Source: Myxococcus llanfairpwllgwyngyllgogerychwyrndrobwllllantysiliogogogochensis (lineage in GTDB: Bacteria > Myxococcota > Myxococcia > Myxococcales > Myxococcaceae). From it: DNA of 38,740 nt. Where the stretch lies: assembly GCF_006636215.1 (NCBI RefSeq), contig NZ_VIFM01000087.1:1-38740 (forward strand), in the 5' to 3' direction. The translations under genes were made by a program, and so were the position numbers. The notes under the pieces were generated by a model. It saw only the letters and a program-made list of their open reading frames with translations. It was not told the DNA's origin and did no database searches. This document shows, one piece after another, positions 1-7,610 of this stretch (positions within the stretch are counted from its first letter, which is position 1; each line of letters begins with the position of its first letter).

Positions 1-2
1 CC

Positions 3-1868
3 ACGCGACTGGCCCCCGCGCCATTTCCGCCCGGCCCCCGCGCGGCCCGGACACGCCAGCAATTGGGCGCCATCCTGCTGACGCGCGGCATGCTCACGCC
101 CCACGTCCTGGACGAAGCCCTGGCGCTCCAGAAACGCAAGGGCGGCAGGCTGGGCCAGTTGCTCGTCCACGAGCGCTGGCTGGAGCCCGAGAACCTCGTG
201 CGCGCGCTGTCCGAGCAGTCCGGCCTGCCACACATCACCGACGAGAAGCTCCAAGCCCTCCCGGTGCCCAGGGAGCTCATCCAACAGATTCCCCGCGAGC
301 TGTGCGAGCGACTGTGCGCCGTCCCCATGGGACTGCGTGGACGCGAGCTGTTCTGCGCGGTGCAGGACCCTCGGGACGTGCAGGTCACCGACGCGCTCAA
401 GTTCTCCACGCGCGCCGTCGCCGTCCAGGGGCTGTTCGCCACGGAGCAGGCCATTCGCAAGGCCATCCAACGCTTCTACACCGAGGAGGAGCCCCGCCCC
501 CGGGAGCGCGTCCCCATCGAGCTGGAGGAGGAGCCCGATGTCGGCGGGCACGCGCGCGTGCTCCAGTTCGCGGAGCAGTTCACCGGCCGCGCGGTGCTCG
601 ACGAGCACACCTTCACGCCGACCGAGTCACCGGACACCAGGACTCCCGCCTCCATGGAGACCGCGAGCCGGGTGACGCCGCCCCGGAGCGACGTGCGCGC
701 GCGCATGGTGTTGCTGGTGGCGGAGCCCTCCGAGCCTCGCGAGGCCGTGGTGCGACTGCTGTTGATGCAGGGCCTGGCGGCGGCGACCAGTCCCTCGGCC
801 GATGCCGGACGCGCGCTCGCGCTCGGGGGCTATGACCTGGTGCTCGTGCTCGAGGACTCTGTGACGGACGCCGCTGGTCTCGCGCAGAAGCTGCGCGCCG
901 CGCATCCCCAGGTGGAGGTGCGCCTGCTGCCTTCCTACAGCGCGGCGTTGATGGGCGAGGGCGGACCGCTGGCGCGGCTTGCCGAGACGCAGGCGCGACT
1001 GCTGGATGGAATGCTGTCGATGCTCGGCGGCAGCGCGACGCTGGCGCCCTTCCTGACGAAGCTGGCGCGACGCATCGCGGTGAGGCTGGGCGCCGGGCGC
1101 GTGGACGAGGCCGTGCTCGGCACCGCGGCCTGCGCCCTGGCCCTGGCCGCGCGACTGGAGGAACCCCGCCGCTTCACGCTGCCCTCGCGCGCTCGCGCCC
1201 TGGTGCTCGCGAGCAGCGGCATGCCCGAGGTGACCGAGCTGCTGGTCGCCGTGCTGCCGGAAGGCGAGGAGCGCGCTCCTCCCGTGGGACGCGCGGCGGG
1301 GGCCCTGCTGGGCGCGGCGCGCTTCGTCCAGGAGGTCCAGAGCGCGCAGCCGACGCCGGCCAGGGCGGCCCAGGCGCTCCAGGCGCTTCGCCAGGACGCG
1401 CGCCTGCCCATCCCAGTCCTGGAGGCGCTCACCACGGAGCTGGAGGCCAGCGCGCTGGCTGACCAGACGGCGCCCCGGGTGGTGGTGGCCGAGACGGACG
1501 GCGCCAATGCGATGACGCTGCAGATCCGCCTCATGGCGGAGGGCTTCAGCACCGTGCGCGCCCGGACGCGCGCGGACGTGGAGAAGGCCGTGGGCGCCGG
1601 CGCGCAGGCGGCCATCCTGGCCAACCCGTTGCCGGATGGAGACCTGCACTCGCTCCTGCAAGCGCTCCGGAAGAACCCGGCCACCGAGGACCTTCCCGTC
1701 TACCTCATCGTCGACAAGGAAGACGCCGGCGTGTTCACCGCCAGCCTGGAGGCCGGGGCCGATGACGTCCTGGTCCGCTCCGCAAGCCCCGAGGTGCTCA
1801 TCGCCAAGCTGCGCCGGGGCATCCAGCAGCGACAAGGTGCCCGCCGAGGCGCGAGGACCGCGCAGTGA
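3..1868 (+). CDS. MshEN (c-di-GMP-binding type) protein with two degenerate receiver domains, 5' partial
   Basis: The reading frame is open from the left edge. A TTG at 63 is the first conventional start, but it is the conserved Leu of the first MshEN motif and has no ribosome site, so the true start is probably upstream, outside the window. Residues are numbered from that TTG. Two 24-residue MshEN motifs (pattern xLGxxLxxxGxL...L..AL..Q) lie at about -1 to 23 and 29 to 52, separated by exactly five residues, the arrangement that binds cyclic-di-GMP in MshE/PilB-type ATPases. No ATPase domain follows. Instead there is a receiver-like fold at about 213-330, an Ala-rich helical stretch, and a second receiver-like domain at about 471-590. 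The usual phospho-acceptor Asp is not clear in the first (YDLVLVLED at 257) and is Asn521 in the second. I infer a c-di-GMP-responsive protein-interaction factor; the output is unknown. Confidence 0.75.
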   Translation, partial: TRLAPAPFPPGPRAARTRQQLGAILLTRGMLTPHVLDEALALQKRKGGRLGQLLVHERWLEPENLVRALSEQSGLPHITDEKLQALPVPRELIQQIPRELCERLCAVPMGLRGRELFCAVQDPRDVQVTDALKFSTRAVAVQGLFATEQAIRKAIQRFYTEEEPRPRERVPIELEEEPDVGGHARVLQFAEQFTGRAVLDEHTFTPTESPDTRTPASMETASRVTPPRSDVRARMVLLVAEPSEPREAVVRLLLMQGLAAATSPSADAGRALALGGYDLVLVLEDSVTDAAGLAQKLRAAHPQVEVRLLPSYSAALMGEGGPLARLAETQARLLDGMLSMLGGSATLAPFLTKLARRIAVRLGAGRVDEAVLGTAACALALAARLEEPRRFTLPSRARALVLASSGMPEVTELLVAVLPEGEERAPPVGRAAGALLGAARFVQEVQSAQPTPARAAQALQALRQDARLPIPVLEALTTELEASALADQTAPRVVVAETDGANAMTLQIRLMAEGFSTVRARTRADVEKAVGAGAQAAILANPLPDGDLHSLLQALRKNPATEDLPVYLIVDKEDAGVFTASLEAGADDVLVRSASPEVLIAKLRRGIQQRQGARRGARTAQ

Positions 1869-1996
1869 GGACTCCCCGGACCCTGGCGCACCCGCGAGCC
1901 GCGCTGTTCAGAGCTGCACAGCGCGGCCCATGACGCATGCGAGCAAGTCAGGCCTCGGATGCATCATCGCGGTGTTCCCTTCACCAGGAGCTCTGA

Positions 1997-2311
1997 ATGA
2001 CGCTGAAGCCTGCCTTTGGATTCGTGCTGGCGCTGACCGTCGCGGTGGGAATGATTGCCGCCACCTTCCCTCGGGATGAACCTGTCGCGGACGATTCCAC
2101 CACCCCAGCCGCCAGCGCCTGCGACGCGGACAAGCAGAAGCTGCTCATGTCGAGGGCGCGCAGCGGGCTCCCGCTGGACGCCACGCCTGCCCTCTTCTCT
2201 GACGAGCCGGTGGGTCTGCTGGGCTACTGCTCCTACGACTGTTCGAGCTGCTCCTCCACCGCGGAGTGCCGGGCTCGCGGCGCGGGCTCCTGCTACAACA
2301 TCTGTCCCTAG
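1997..2311 (+). CDS. Small exported Cys-rich protein
   Basis: A 104-residue protein, start supported by AGGAG ten bases upstream of ATG (ccaggagctctgaATG). Residues 1-24 form a signal peptide or anchor: a short basic end (MTLK) and a hydrophobic stretch (FGFVLALTVAVGMIAA). There is no lipobox Cys. The middle is polar and carries one isolated Cys. The last 30 residues hold six cysteines spaced C-x3-C-x2-C-x5-C-x7-C-x3-C, suggesting a small disulfide-bonded module outside the cytoplasm. No family recognised. It stands alone and ends just before a hairpin shared with the convergent gene at 2379-2660. Confidence 0.7.
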   Translation: MTLKPAFGFVLALTVAVGMIAATFPRDEPVADDSTTPAASACDADKQKLLMSRARSGLPLDATPALFSDEPVGLLGYCSYDCSSCSSTAECRARGAGSCYNICP

Positions 2312-2324
2312 TTCCAGGGGCTCG

Positions 2325-2354
2325 GCCCGATGCCCCTCACAGGGAGCATCGGGC
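2325..2354. terminator. Bidirectional terminator hairpin
   Basis: Perfect 9-bp inverted repeat GCCCGATGC / GCATCGGGC with a 12-base loop, lying between the convergent genes ending at 2311 (+) and 2379 (-). No clear T-run follows, which is common in this high-GC background. Confidence 0.6.
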
Positions 2355-2378
2355 AGGGCCCGCGAGCAGCCAGGGGCA

Positions 2379-2660
2379 TCAGCCGCAGGTGGACGAGAAG
2401 TCCGTCACCGCGAAGCTGGTCCGGCGGCCGGAGAGCCACGCGGTCTGATAACACTCACATGAGATGTATCCGACCCACTTCGTGTACGTCGCGTCGGAGT
2501 AGTAATCAATCCAGTAGGACTGGTTGCCGCAGAAGGGCAGCGCGTCCTCGCGCGTGTCGAGCGCGGCCTGCTCCTCCTCCAGCGCCGGCTCCATGCCACC
2601 ACAGCCCATCGTCAGCAGTGCCGCCGTCAACAACCCACCCAGGATGTTCCTGCTGCGCAC
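2379..2660 (-). CDS. Small lipoprotein, DUF6289-like
   Basis: A longer frame begins at 2735. I choose the GTG at 2660 because GGAGGG lies seven bases upstream and the protein then opens directly with a signal peptide (VRSRNILGGLLTAALLTMGC), giving 93 residues. Lipidation Cys is residue 20, in a weak lipobox (LTMGC). The mature part begins CGGMEP, an opening shared with other lipoproteins here. The C-terminal 55 residues (aromatic YWIDYYSD, VGY, paired Cys around CECY, and a terminal Cys) resemble the short DUF6289-type exported domain. Function unknown. It is monocistronic and converges on the gene at 1997-2311. Confidence 0.7.
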   Translation of the reverse strand: MRSRNILGGLLTAALLTMGCGGMEPALEEEQAALDTREDALPFCGNQSYWIDYYSDATYTKWVGYISCECYQTAWLSGRRTSFAVTDFSSTCG

Positions 2661-2760
2661 GTGTGCACCCTCCACCGGGCCATGATTGGGCTTCCGGTGG
2701 AGCAAACCTAGCATCAGTCGCGCAAAGCAGGACAAGACGGCAAAAATGACTCAGCCTGTC

Positions 2761-3426
2761 TCAAGGATTGCCGGTGGCGTAGGCCCACAGCTCGATGGGC
2801 GTCGCGTAGTAGATCCACCCGAAGAAGCCTCCCACCGCGGAGCGCGCGGGCGGCCGGAGGTAGGCCTTGTCTCGCATGCCGAGCAGCTTCAGGAGCCCGC
2901 CGAGGGTACACGTCCAGAGCAGTTGCAGCAGGGACGTGATGACATACGAGGCCGCGACGAAGGGCAGGTAGAAGGGGCCGAAGATGCGCGCCTGGAGCAG
3001 GTGCATCTTCTCGTGTTGTCCCGCGCCGCCCAGGTTCACCGTGCCCAGCGTCTGGAGCACGTTGTTTCCGAACGAGCCTCCCGGGTTGGCTCGATAGACA
3101 ATCCAGCCCTGTCCCTCCGAGTCGGGGCGGGACAGCTTGCCGAAGAAGACATAGACGATGTTTCCGAAGATGAAGCCGAACAGCGTGTTGGGCAGGCTCC
3201 AGGTGAGGTCGATGATGAGCTCCACCCAGCCCTGCGCGGAGGGCAGCGGATAGATGCGCAAGAGCCCGGCCTCCAGGCCGTACCCCAGCCCCAGCGGTAG
3301 CCCCAGCAGCAGCGCGACGCCCGCCGGGAAGGCGCCTCCCGTCACCGCGCTGACGAGGAGCAGGACTCCCGGCACCAGCACGAGTGACAGCAGCACCGTC
3401 AGGAAGGACTGCGTTTCCTTGGACAT
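2761..3426 (-). CDS. Multi-spanning membrane protein with HExxH motif
   Basis: The frame extends to 3519, but the ATG at 3426 has an AGGTGGGG ribosome site directly upstream and removes a Pro/Arg-rich, unlikely N-terminus; the product is then 221 residues. Hydrophobic segments lie at about 7-30, 33-52, 72-95 and 145-175. Between the third and fourth is HEKMH (HExxH), followed by Q-A-R-I-F-G-P-F-Y-L-P, reminiscent of small bacterial membrane proteins with H-E-x-x-H...Q-x-R...G-P-x-Y. This could be an intramembrane zinc site, but no third ligand is evident and no protease family can be named. It is transcribed divergently from the glycosyltransferase at 3561. Confidence 0.65.
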   Translation of the reverse strand: MSKETQSFLTVLLSLVLVPGVLLLVSAVTGGAFPAGVALLLGLPLGLGYGLEAGLLRIYPLPSAQGWVELIIDLTWSLPNTLFGFIFGNIVYVFFGKLSRPDSEGQGWIVYRANPGGSFGNNVLQTLGTVNLGGAGQHEKMHLLQARIFGPFYLPFVAASYVITSLLQLLWTCTLGGLLKLLGMRDKAYLRPPARSAVGGFFGWIYYATPIELWAYATGNP

Positions 3427-3532
3427 GGTCCCCACCTCTCGAAGCTCGAAGGGAAGCCACCGTGGCTCCCTCTGACGTGGAGTGGTGGAGCCCCCGCTGT
3501 GACACCCGGGCAGGCACACCGGGGGGCAGGCG

Positions 3533-3548
3533 GCACGACAGGTCGTGC
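3533..3548. promoter_or_regulatory. 16-bp dyad upstream of glycosyltransferase
   Basis: GCACGAC-ag-GTCGTGC, 7-bp perfect arms with a 2-base spacer, ending 12 bases before the ATG at 3561 in the 134-base divergent region. Size and symmetry fit an operator for a dimeric repressor, or a small hairpin in the leader. No regulator gene is adjacent. Confidence 0.35.
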
Positions 3549-3560
3549 TAAGCGTCCTCC

Positions 3561-4850
3561 ATGTCGAGCATCTTGATGGCGGCCCATCCGACGGCGGGCC
3601 ACACCAACGCCTTGCGAGTCCTGGGCGGACGGTTGCGCGAGCTGGGCCACGACGTCGCGATGGCCCTGGCCGCGCCGCCCCTCCCTTTCTCCGACCTCTG
3701 GCCCGAGCCCCTGCGCGTCGCGACGACGCTGCCCCACGCCATCCAGCGCGACGGCCTGCGCCTCATCCGGCTCCAGCCCTCGCCCGCCATGCTCTGGTAT
3801 GGGGCCCGCATCCCGCGCGCCCGCGGCGTCGACGAGCTGGCCCTGGCGCTCCGGCTGTTCACCGCAGGGATGAAGTCCCAGGCCCGCCACCTCGCCCGGG
3901 AAATCGAGGCGGCCCACATCGATGTGGTGCTCGGTGACTACCTCATGCCGGCCGCACTGCTCGCCGCCCGACTGACACAGCGGCCCTATGCGGCGCTCTA
4001 TCACTCGGCGCTGCCCTTCCCCGTGGAGGGGGCGTCACCCTTTGGCAGTGGACTTCCGGATGATGCGCCCCGTGATGCGACCTGGGCGCGCGCGGAGGCA
4101 GCGACGCAGTCGCTCGGCCGCTGGTTCGATGAGCGCGTCGCACGGGACGCGAGCGCGCTGGGTGTGCAGCTCCGCGGGGGAGGGCTGCTCTCCGCGCCCA
4201 TCTCCGACGACCTCAATCTTCTGATGACGATTCCCGAGCTGGAGCCGGGCCTGAAGCTCCTCCCGGGCCCCGTGGAGATGGTGGGGCCCTGCCTCCCGCG
4301 CGCCCGCGACGCGGACCAGGACGACCCCGCGCTGCGCGCCCTTCAGCCGGGGCGCCGCCATGTGTACGTGTCGCTGGGGACCGTGTTCAACGGACAGCCT
4401 CGCGTGTTCAACGCCATCCTCGACGGACTGGCGCGACATGACGTCCACACCGTCGTCAGCGCGGGCGCCAGCTTCGGCCGACTGGAGCCTCGCGCCGGCC
4501 CTCGCACGCTTGTGTTCCGTCAGGTGCCCCAGGTGCCCTTGCTCCGGCGCGTGGACTTCGTCGTGACGCATGGCGGGAACAACACCGTGCAGGAAGCGCT
4601 CGCCGCGGGCCGACCCATGGTGGTGATTCCCTTCGGCGGGGACCAGCTCGCGAACGCGCGTCGCGTGGAGCGGCTCGGCGTGGGCGTCGCGGTGCTTCCC
4701 TCGGCACTCGACGCGACCTCCGTCGCCAGTGCCCTCTCCCGACTCCTGGAGCCCGCCGTCACGGCCCGGGCCCGCGCGCTCGCCGCCGCGCTGGAAGGCG
4801 TGGACGGAACGGAGCGCGCGGTGCGAGCGGTGCTGCGATTGGTGAAGTGA
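3561..4850 (+). CDS. Family 1 (MGT/UGT-type) glycosyltransferase
   Basis: A 429-residue GT-B enzyme expected to move a sugar from a nucleotide-sugar donor to a small hydrophobic acceptor such as a macrolide, carotenoid or other secondary metabolite. The N-terminal half opens with a beta strand and an AHPTAGH loop (residues 8-14), the acceptor-side His of this family. The C-terminal half has the donor motif: YVSLGTVFN (about 271-279), THGGNNT at 336-342, and GGDQLANA near 360, where Asp-Gln is the usual sugar-contacting pair. Length is normal. There is no recognisable Shine-Dalgarno before ATG 3561; the internal ATG at 3576 is an alternative. No biosynthetic neighbours indicate the acceptor. 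Closest described class is macrolide-inactivating and zeaxanthin-type glycosyltransferases. Confidence 0.85.
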   Translation: MSSILMAAHPTAGHTNALRVLGGRLRELGHDVAMALAAPPLPFSDLWPEPLRVATTLPHAIQRDGLRLIRLQPSPAMLWYGARIPRARGVDELALALRLFTAGMKSQARHLAREIEAAHIDVVLGDYLMPAALLAARLTQRPYAALYHSALPFPVEGASPFGSGLPDDAPRDATWARAEAATQSLGRWFDERVARDASALGVQLRGGGLLSAPISDDLNLLMTIPELEPGLKLLPGPVEMVGPCLPRARDADQDDPALRALQPGRRHVYVSLGTVFNGQPRVFNAILDGLARHDVHTVVSAGASFGRLEPRAGPRTLVFRQVPQVPLLRRVDFVVTHGGNNTVQEALAAGRPMVVIPFGGDQLANARRVERLGVGVAVLPSALDATSVASALSRLLEPAVTARARALAAALEGVDGTERAVRAVLRLVK

Positions 4851-4996
4851 GCGCTCACCCAGGGCGCTGAGGAGTTTCGCGGGGCTCGGAGAGCGCTTGC
4901 GCGATTGCAGTCTCCAGCCAGCAATCCCGCGGCGACTTGTAGTCCGCGGCCTACAACCGGCTCCGCGCCGGCTCGTCCTTTCGCGCCCTTAGGTCG

Positions 4997-5012
4997 TGGC
5001 CCCGGCCTTGCT
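4997..5012 (+). promoter_or_regulatory. Candidate sigma-54 (-24/-12) promoter
   Basis: TGGCCCCGGCCTTGCT fits the sigma-54 consensus TGGCACR-N4-TTGCW at most positions, with GG and GC separated by the required 10 bases. Transcription would begin near 5023, leaving a leader of about 28 bases with AGGAG before the ATG at 5051. No enhancer-binding-protein site was identified. The rest of the 4851-5050 gap holds only weak short hairpins (for example GATTGC/GCAATC near 4902-4926). Confidence 0.5.
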
Positions 5013-5050
5013 TTGCTGTCGTCCAGAGCCCCTCGGACAGGAGCAGGACC

Positions 5051-5347
5051 ATGAGCATTGGAAGCGCGACCTCCATCAAGCAGTTCATCAACCAGCCCAA
5101 AGTCGACAACACGCTGCCCAAGCCCATCTGCGACACTCCGGGCACCCAGCCATCCGCGGCCATGCCGTCTCCGACGGGCGCGACGAGCTGCTTCGAGCCC
5201 CAGAAGCCGAAGAGCCCCGTGAACCTCATGCCCGACTTCCCGGGCGCCATCTGCACGCCGACGGGCGCTCCGACGCCAGAGGCGCGGACGGAGGACCCCT
5301 TCAAGGCGCTCCTCGCGCTCACCCACGGTGAGCAGGAGCCGCGGTAG
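5051..5347 (+). CDS. Small Pro-rich protein of unknown function
   Basis: A 98-residue protein with a good ribosome site (AGGAGCAGGACC before ATG). There is no signal peptide or membrane segment. It is rich in Pro, Thr and Ala and carries three Cys, two in similar settings (PICDTPG near 26 and AICTPTG near 67), which suggests an imperfect internal repeat. The C-terminal DPFKALLALTHG may form a short helix. The frame on the opposite strand (4951-5358) is a shadow. No family recognised. Expression may be sigma-54 dependent (see 4997-5012), which in myxobacteria often marks developmental or motility genes; that is inference. Confidence 0.6.
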   Translation: MSIGSATSIKQFINQPKVDNTLPKPICDTPGTQPSAAMPSPTGATSCFEPQKPKSPVNLMPDFPGAICTPTGAPTPEARTEDPFKALLALTHGEQEPR

Positions 5348-5419
5348 GCCCTCATCACTCACGGCCACCTGCTTCCCCCTCGAAATCCATCCAAGACTTT
5401 CAACCTGACGTCAAACACA

Positions 5420-5437
5420 CGGGAGCGCTCGCTCCCG
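5420..5437. promoter_or_regulatory. Interrupted palindrome before small lipoprotein gene
   Basis: CGGGAGCG-ct-CGCTCCCG, 8-bp perfect arms, 20 bases upstream of the ATG at 5457. It could be an operator or a leader hairpin that does not cover the GGAG ribosome site. A second short palindrome, TGACGTCA, lies at 5406-5413. Confidence 0.35.
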
Positions 5438-5456
5438 ACGACATGGAGTCACGAAC

Positions 5457-5717
5457 ATGAAGAATCCCCTGGCGTGGTTGGTAGGCATGGCGGCCCTCGT
5501 GTTGACCGTGGGCTGTGGTCCCATGGAGCCCGACGAGACGCTGGACACCCCCTCCGAGGACAGCGCTCAGACCAGGGAGGTCTCCGCGGCCGCGACGAAG
5601 ACCTGCAGGGAGAAGTGTTCCGACAATCTGTCGAGTTGCAACGGCAGATGTGGCGGCAACCTGGGATGCCTGGCGGGCTGCTCCGCCGTCTATTCCATCT
5701 GCATCTCTGGCTGTTGA
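5457..5717 (+). CDS. Small lipoprotein with four CX3C motifs
   Basis: An 86-residue protein, GGAG ribosome site nine bases before ATG. Residues 1-20 are a lipoprotein signal with lipobox LTVGC (Cys20). After a Glu/Asp/Ser-rich linker beginning CGPMEP, the last 38 residues contain eight cysteines in four CX3C pairs: CX3C-x6-CX3C-x5-CX3C-x6-CX3C. Twin CX3C spacing places the Cys pairs on the same face of helices, as in disulfide-linked helical hairpins, so a compact oxidised fold on the cell surface or in the periplasm is likely. No named family. It terminates at the strong hairpin 5748-5783. Confidence 0.75.
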   Translation: MKNPLAWLVGMAALVLTVGCGPMEPDETLDTPSEDSAQTREVSAAATKTCREKCSDNLSSCNGRCGGNLGCLAGCSAVYSICISGC

Positions 5718-5747
5718 AGCCCCCCTCGAAGTCCCCACACCCCTCCT

Positions 5748-5783
5748 GGGGCGAGACTCCTCTTCTTCCCGGAGTCTCGCCCC
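5748..5783. terminator. Bidirectional terminator, 13-bp perfect stem
   Basis: GGGGCGAGACTCC / GGAGTCTCGCCCC with a 10-base pyrimidine loop, between convergent genes ending at 5717 (+) and 5805 (-). Its position and strength fit a terminator serving both. Confidence 0.75.
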
Positions 5784-5804
5784 GGGCATCTTCCGCGCCC
5801 TGAA

Positions 5805-7511
5805 TCAGTCGACGTGCACGAACACGTCGCTGAAGCTCTGGCTGGAGGATGCGACGTCCTTGCACTCCGTCCCCCCCATCAAGCGCGAGCCCATGTCGAA
5901 GAGCACCTGCACATCCAGCGAGCCGGGATAGGGGATGACGGCCTCCGGCGCGGAGTTCTCCGGCGCGGTCAGGTCCACCACCTTCACTGGCGCGCTGCTC
6001 GCGTCGCCCGACCACTTCCAGAGGGCGAAGGGGCCACTGCTCTCGTCATGTGGACCGCTGAGGAGCAACATCGCCTGGTGGGCCTCCGACCACGCCATGC
6101 CTCGCAGTCCCTGGCCTCCCAGATTCAGGGGGATGGCTCGACCAAACCGAGCAGTGGCTCCCGTGAGGACGGCGTCCGGATTGGTCAGCGTCACCACCAG
6201 GGCACTGGAGCCCACGCGTGGGTTGCGGAAGCCGATGGCCAGTTCGCCCGAGGGCAACGCCGCGAGCCCCTCCACGTTGGTGCCGTTCAGCTTTGGCGCG
6301 AGCGAGGCCACCGTGGGCTCCGCCAACCGTGAGCGCGCATTCAGCAGCGTGATGACGGCCGAGTCCGGAGCATCCCAGTTGGCGGCGTCGAGCAAGTCAC
6401 GCAGCAGCGTCGAGGACGTCCCCGCCACCTGCAGGGTGACCGAGGGCACGGTGCCCGCGACATCCAGCGCGAAGAACTTGTAGCGCGACGACTCCAGTTC
6501 TCCGTCCTTGTTGCGCGCGTGCGAGCCCGTCACGTAGAGGCGATTGCCCACGCGGGCCACGTCCTCCAGGTCCGCCTCGTCCGACGACGAGAGGCCGATG
6601 GCGGCGCTCACGTCCTGGGTCTTCACCGCGGTGGCGCTCTGGCTCCGCGTGTAGATGCGCACGGACTGGGACTCGTCATTCACGTTCAGGAAGTGCGTCC
6701 CATCCACCCAGGCGCCACCGGAGCCGTCACAGGTGCCCTTGAACGTCCCCGAGGCGGGCACCTCGCCTCCAGGCGTCCCCGATGCCTCCCACGTCACGGT
6801 GAGCCTGGGACGCGACGCCTTCGTCGAGTACTCGCTCGAGCGCAGCTCCAGGCGGTTGTCATTGTCCTTGTTGGCGAGGATGAGGCCCTGATTGCTCGCG
6901 GGTGTACTCACCCACCGCTGCACCGCCGCCACCCCCTGGGCATTCAGCGCCACGGTGTACGTGCCCGTCGCGGGCGCTCGAAGCGTGCCCAGCACCGTGG
7001 AGTCCCTGTCTCCCGTCCCATCCGCGCCGTTCGAGGCCCAGTCCTGGTTGTTGTCCGCCTGCTCCCAGGTGACCTGGCTCTCCGTCCAACCGCGCGTCAG
7101 CGCATACAGCTGATAGTCCTGGTCGGCCTTGTCGGACACGGTGACGGTGAGCGAGGCGGAGCGGACGACGGCGTTGGCTGGAATGGCGGACACGTCCCAC
7201 GCCAGCAGGGCGAAGTTCTCGTTGCCACTGCCGGCGGGCGTGTCTCCGCTCGCGGAGAGCTTCGTGTCGCTCCCGTGGTTGGCGTCGGAGTCCTCTTCCT
7301 CAATCATCGCGTCCCGGGTGCCCGCGTAGTCCGTCGTCGGGGCCACGCCGTCCTGGAATGACGTGCTCTGGGTGGCCGCCAGCGGCTGGGTGAAGGGGAG
7401 CGAAGCCTCCAGCTCCGTGTCACGCAGCGCGGGTTCCACTTCTCCGCATCCTCCCAGGAGCCAGGAGGACGCGACGAGCACACCGATGAACGGCCGCTTC
7501 AATCCACGCAT
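5805..7511 (-). CDS. Lipoprotein with DNRLRE and DUF3616 domains
   Basis: The ATG at 7511 is chosen over those at 7529 and 7544 because GAGGGA lies just upstream of it; the product has 568 residues. The lipoprotein signal ends LLGGC (Cys near 22) and the mature part starts CGEVEPAL. At about 45-245 there is a DNRLRE-type beta-sandwich (W-D-V-S-I-P-N-A-V-x-S-A-S-L core, TRGWTESQVTW, and VQRWV...N-Q-G-L-I-L near its end), a module of extracellular adhesins and hydrolases. At about 260-568 lies a DUF3616-like region (EADLEDVARVGNRLYVTGSH, NKDGELESSR, further blade-like strands) resembling a beta-propeller. No catalytic residues are recognisable, so it is probably a surface binding protein. Confidence 0.8.
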   Translation of the reverse strand: MRGLKRPFIGVLVASSWLLGGCGEVEPALRDTELEASLPFTQPLAATQSTSFQDGVAPTTDYAGTRDAMIEEEDSDANHGSDTKLSASGDTPAGSGNENFALLAWDVSAIPANAVVRSASLTVTVSDKADQDYQLYALTRGWTESQVTWEQADNNQDWASNGADGTGDRDSTVLGTLRAPATGTYTVALNAQGVAAVQRWVSTPASNQGLILANKDNDNRLELRSSEYSTKASRPRLTVTWEASGTPGGEVPASGTFKGTCDGSGGAWVDGTHFLNVNDESQSVRIYTRSQSATAVKTQDVSAAIGLSSSDEADLEDVARVGNRLYVTGSHARNKDGELESSRYKFFALDVAGTVPSVTLQVAGTSSTLLRDLLDAANWDAPDSAVITLLNARSRLAEPTVASLAPKLNGTNVEGLAALPSGELAIGFRNPRVGSSALVVTLTNPDAVLTGATARFGRAIPLNLGGQGLRGMAWSEAHQAMLLLSGPHDESSGPFALWKWSGDASSAPVKVVDLTAPENSAPEAVIPYPGSLDVQVLFDMGSRLMGGTECKDVASSSQSFSDVFVHVD

Positions 7512-7610
7512 GTCATTTCCCTCGCGCATCGTGCGAAGCCGCACCGTCTCCTGGCTCGCGAATGGATGCCGTGACGATTCTGTCGAAAGTCCTCGCGGGC
7601 GCGTCGACAG

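Noticed and set aside
5406-5413. TGACGTCA as a CRP/CREB-like site
   Set aside because: An 8-bp palindrome is expected by chance at this scale and no matching regulator is nearby; mentioned only as part of the leader.
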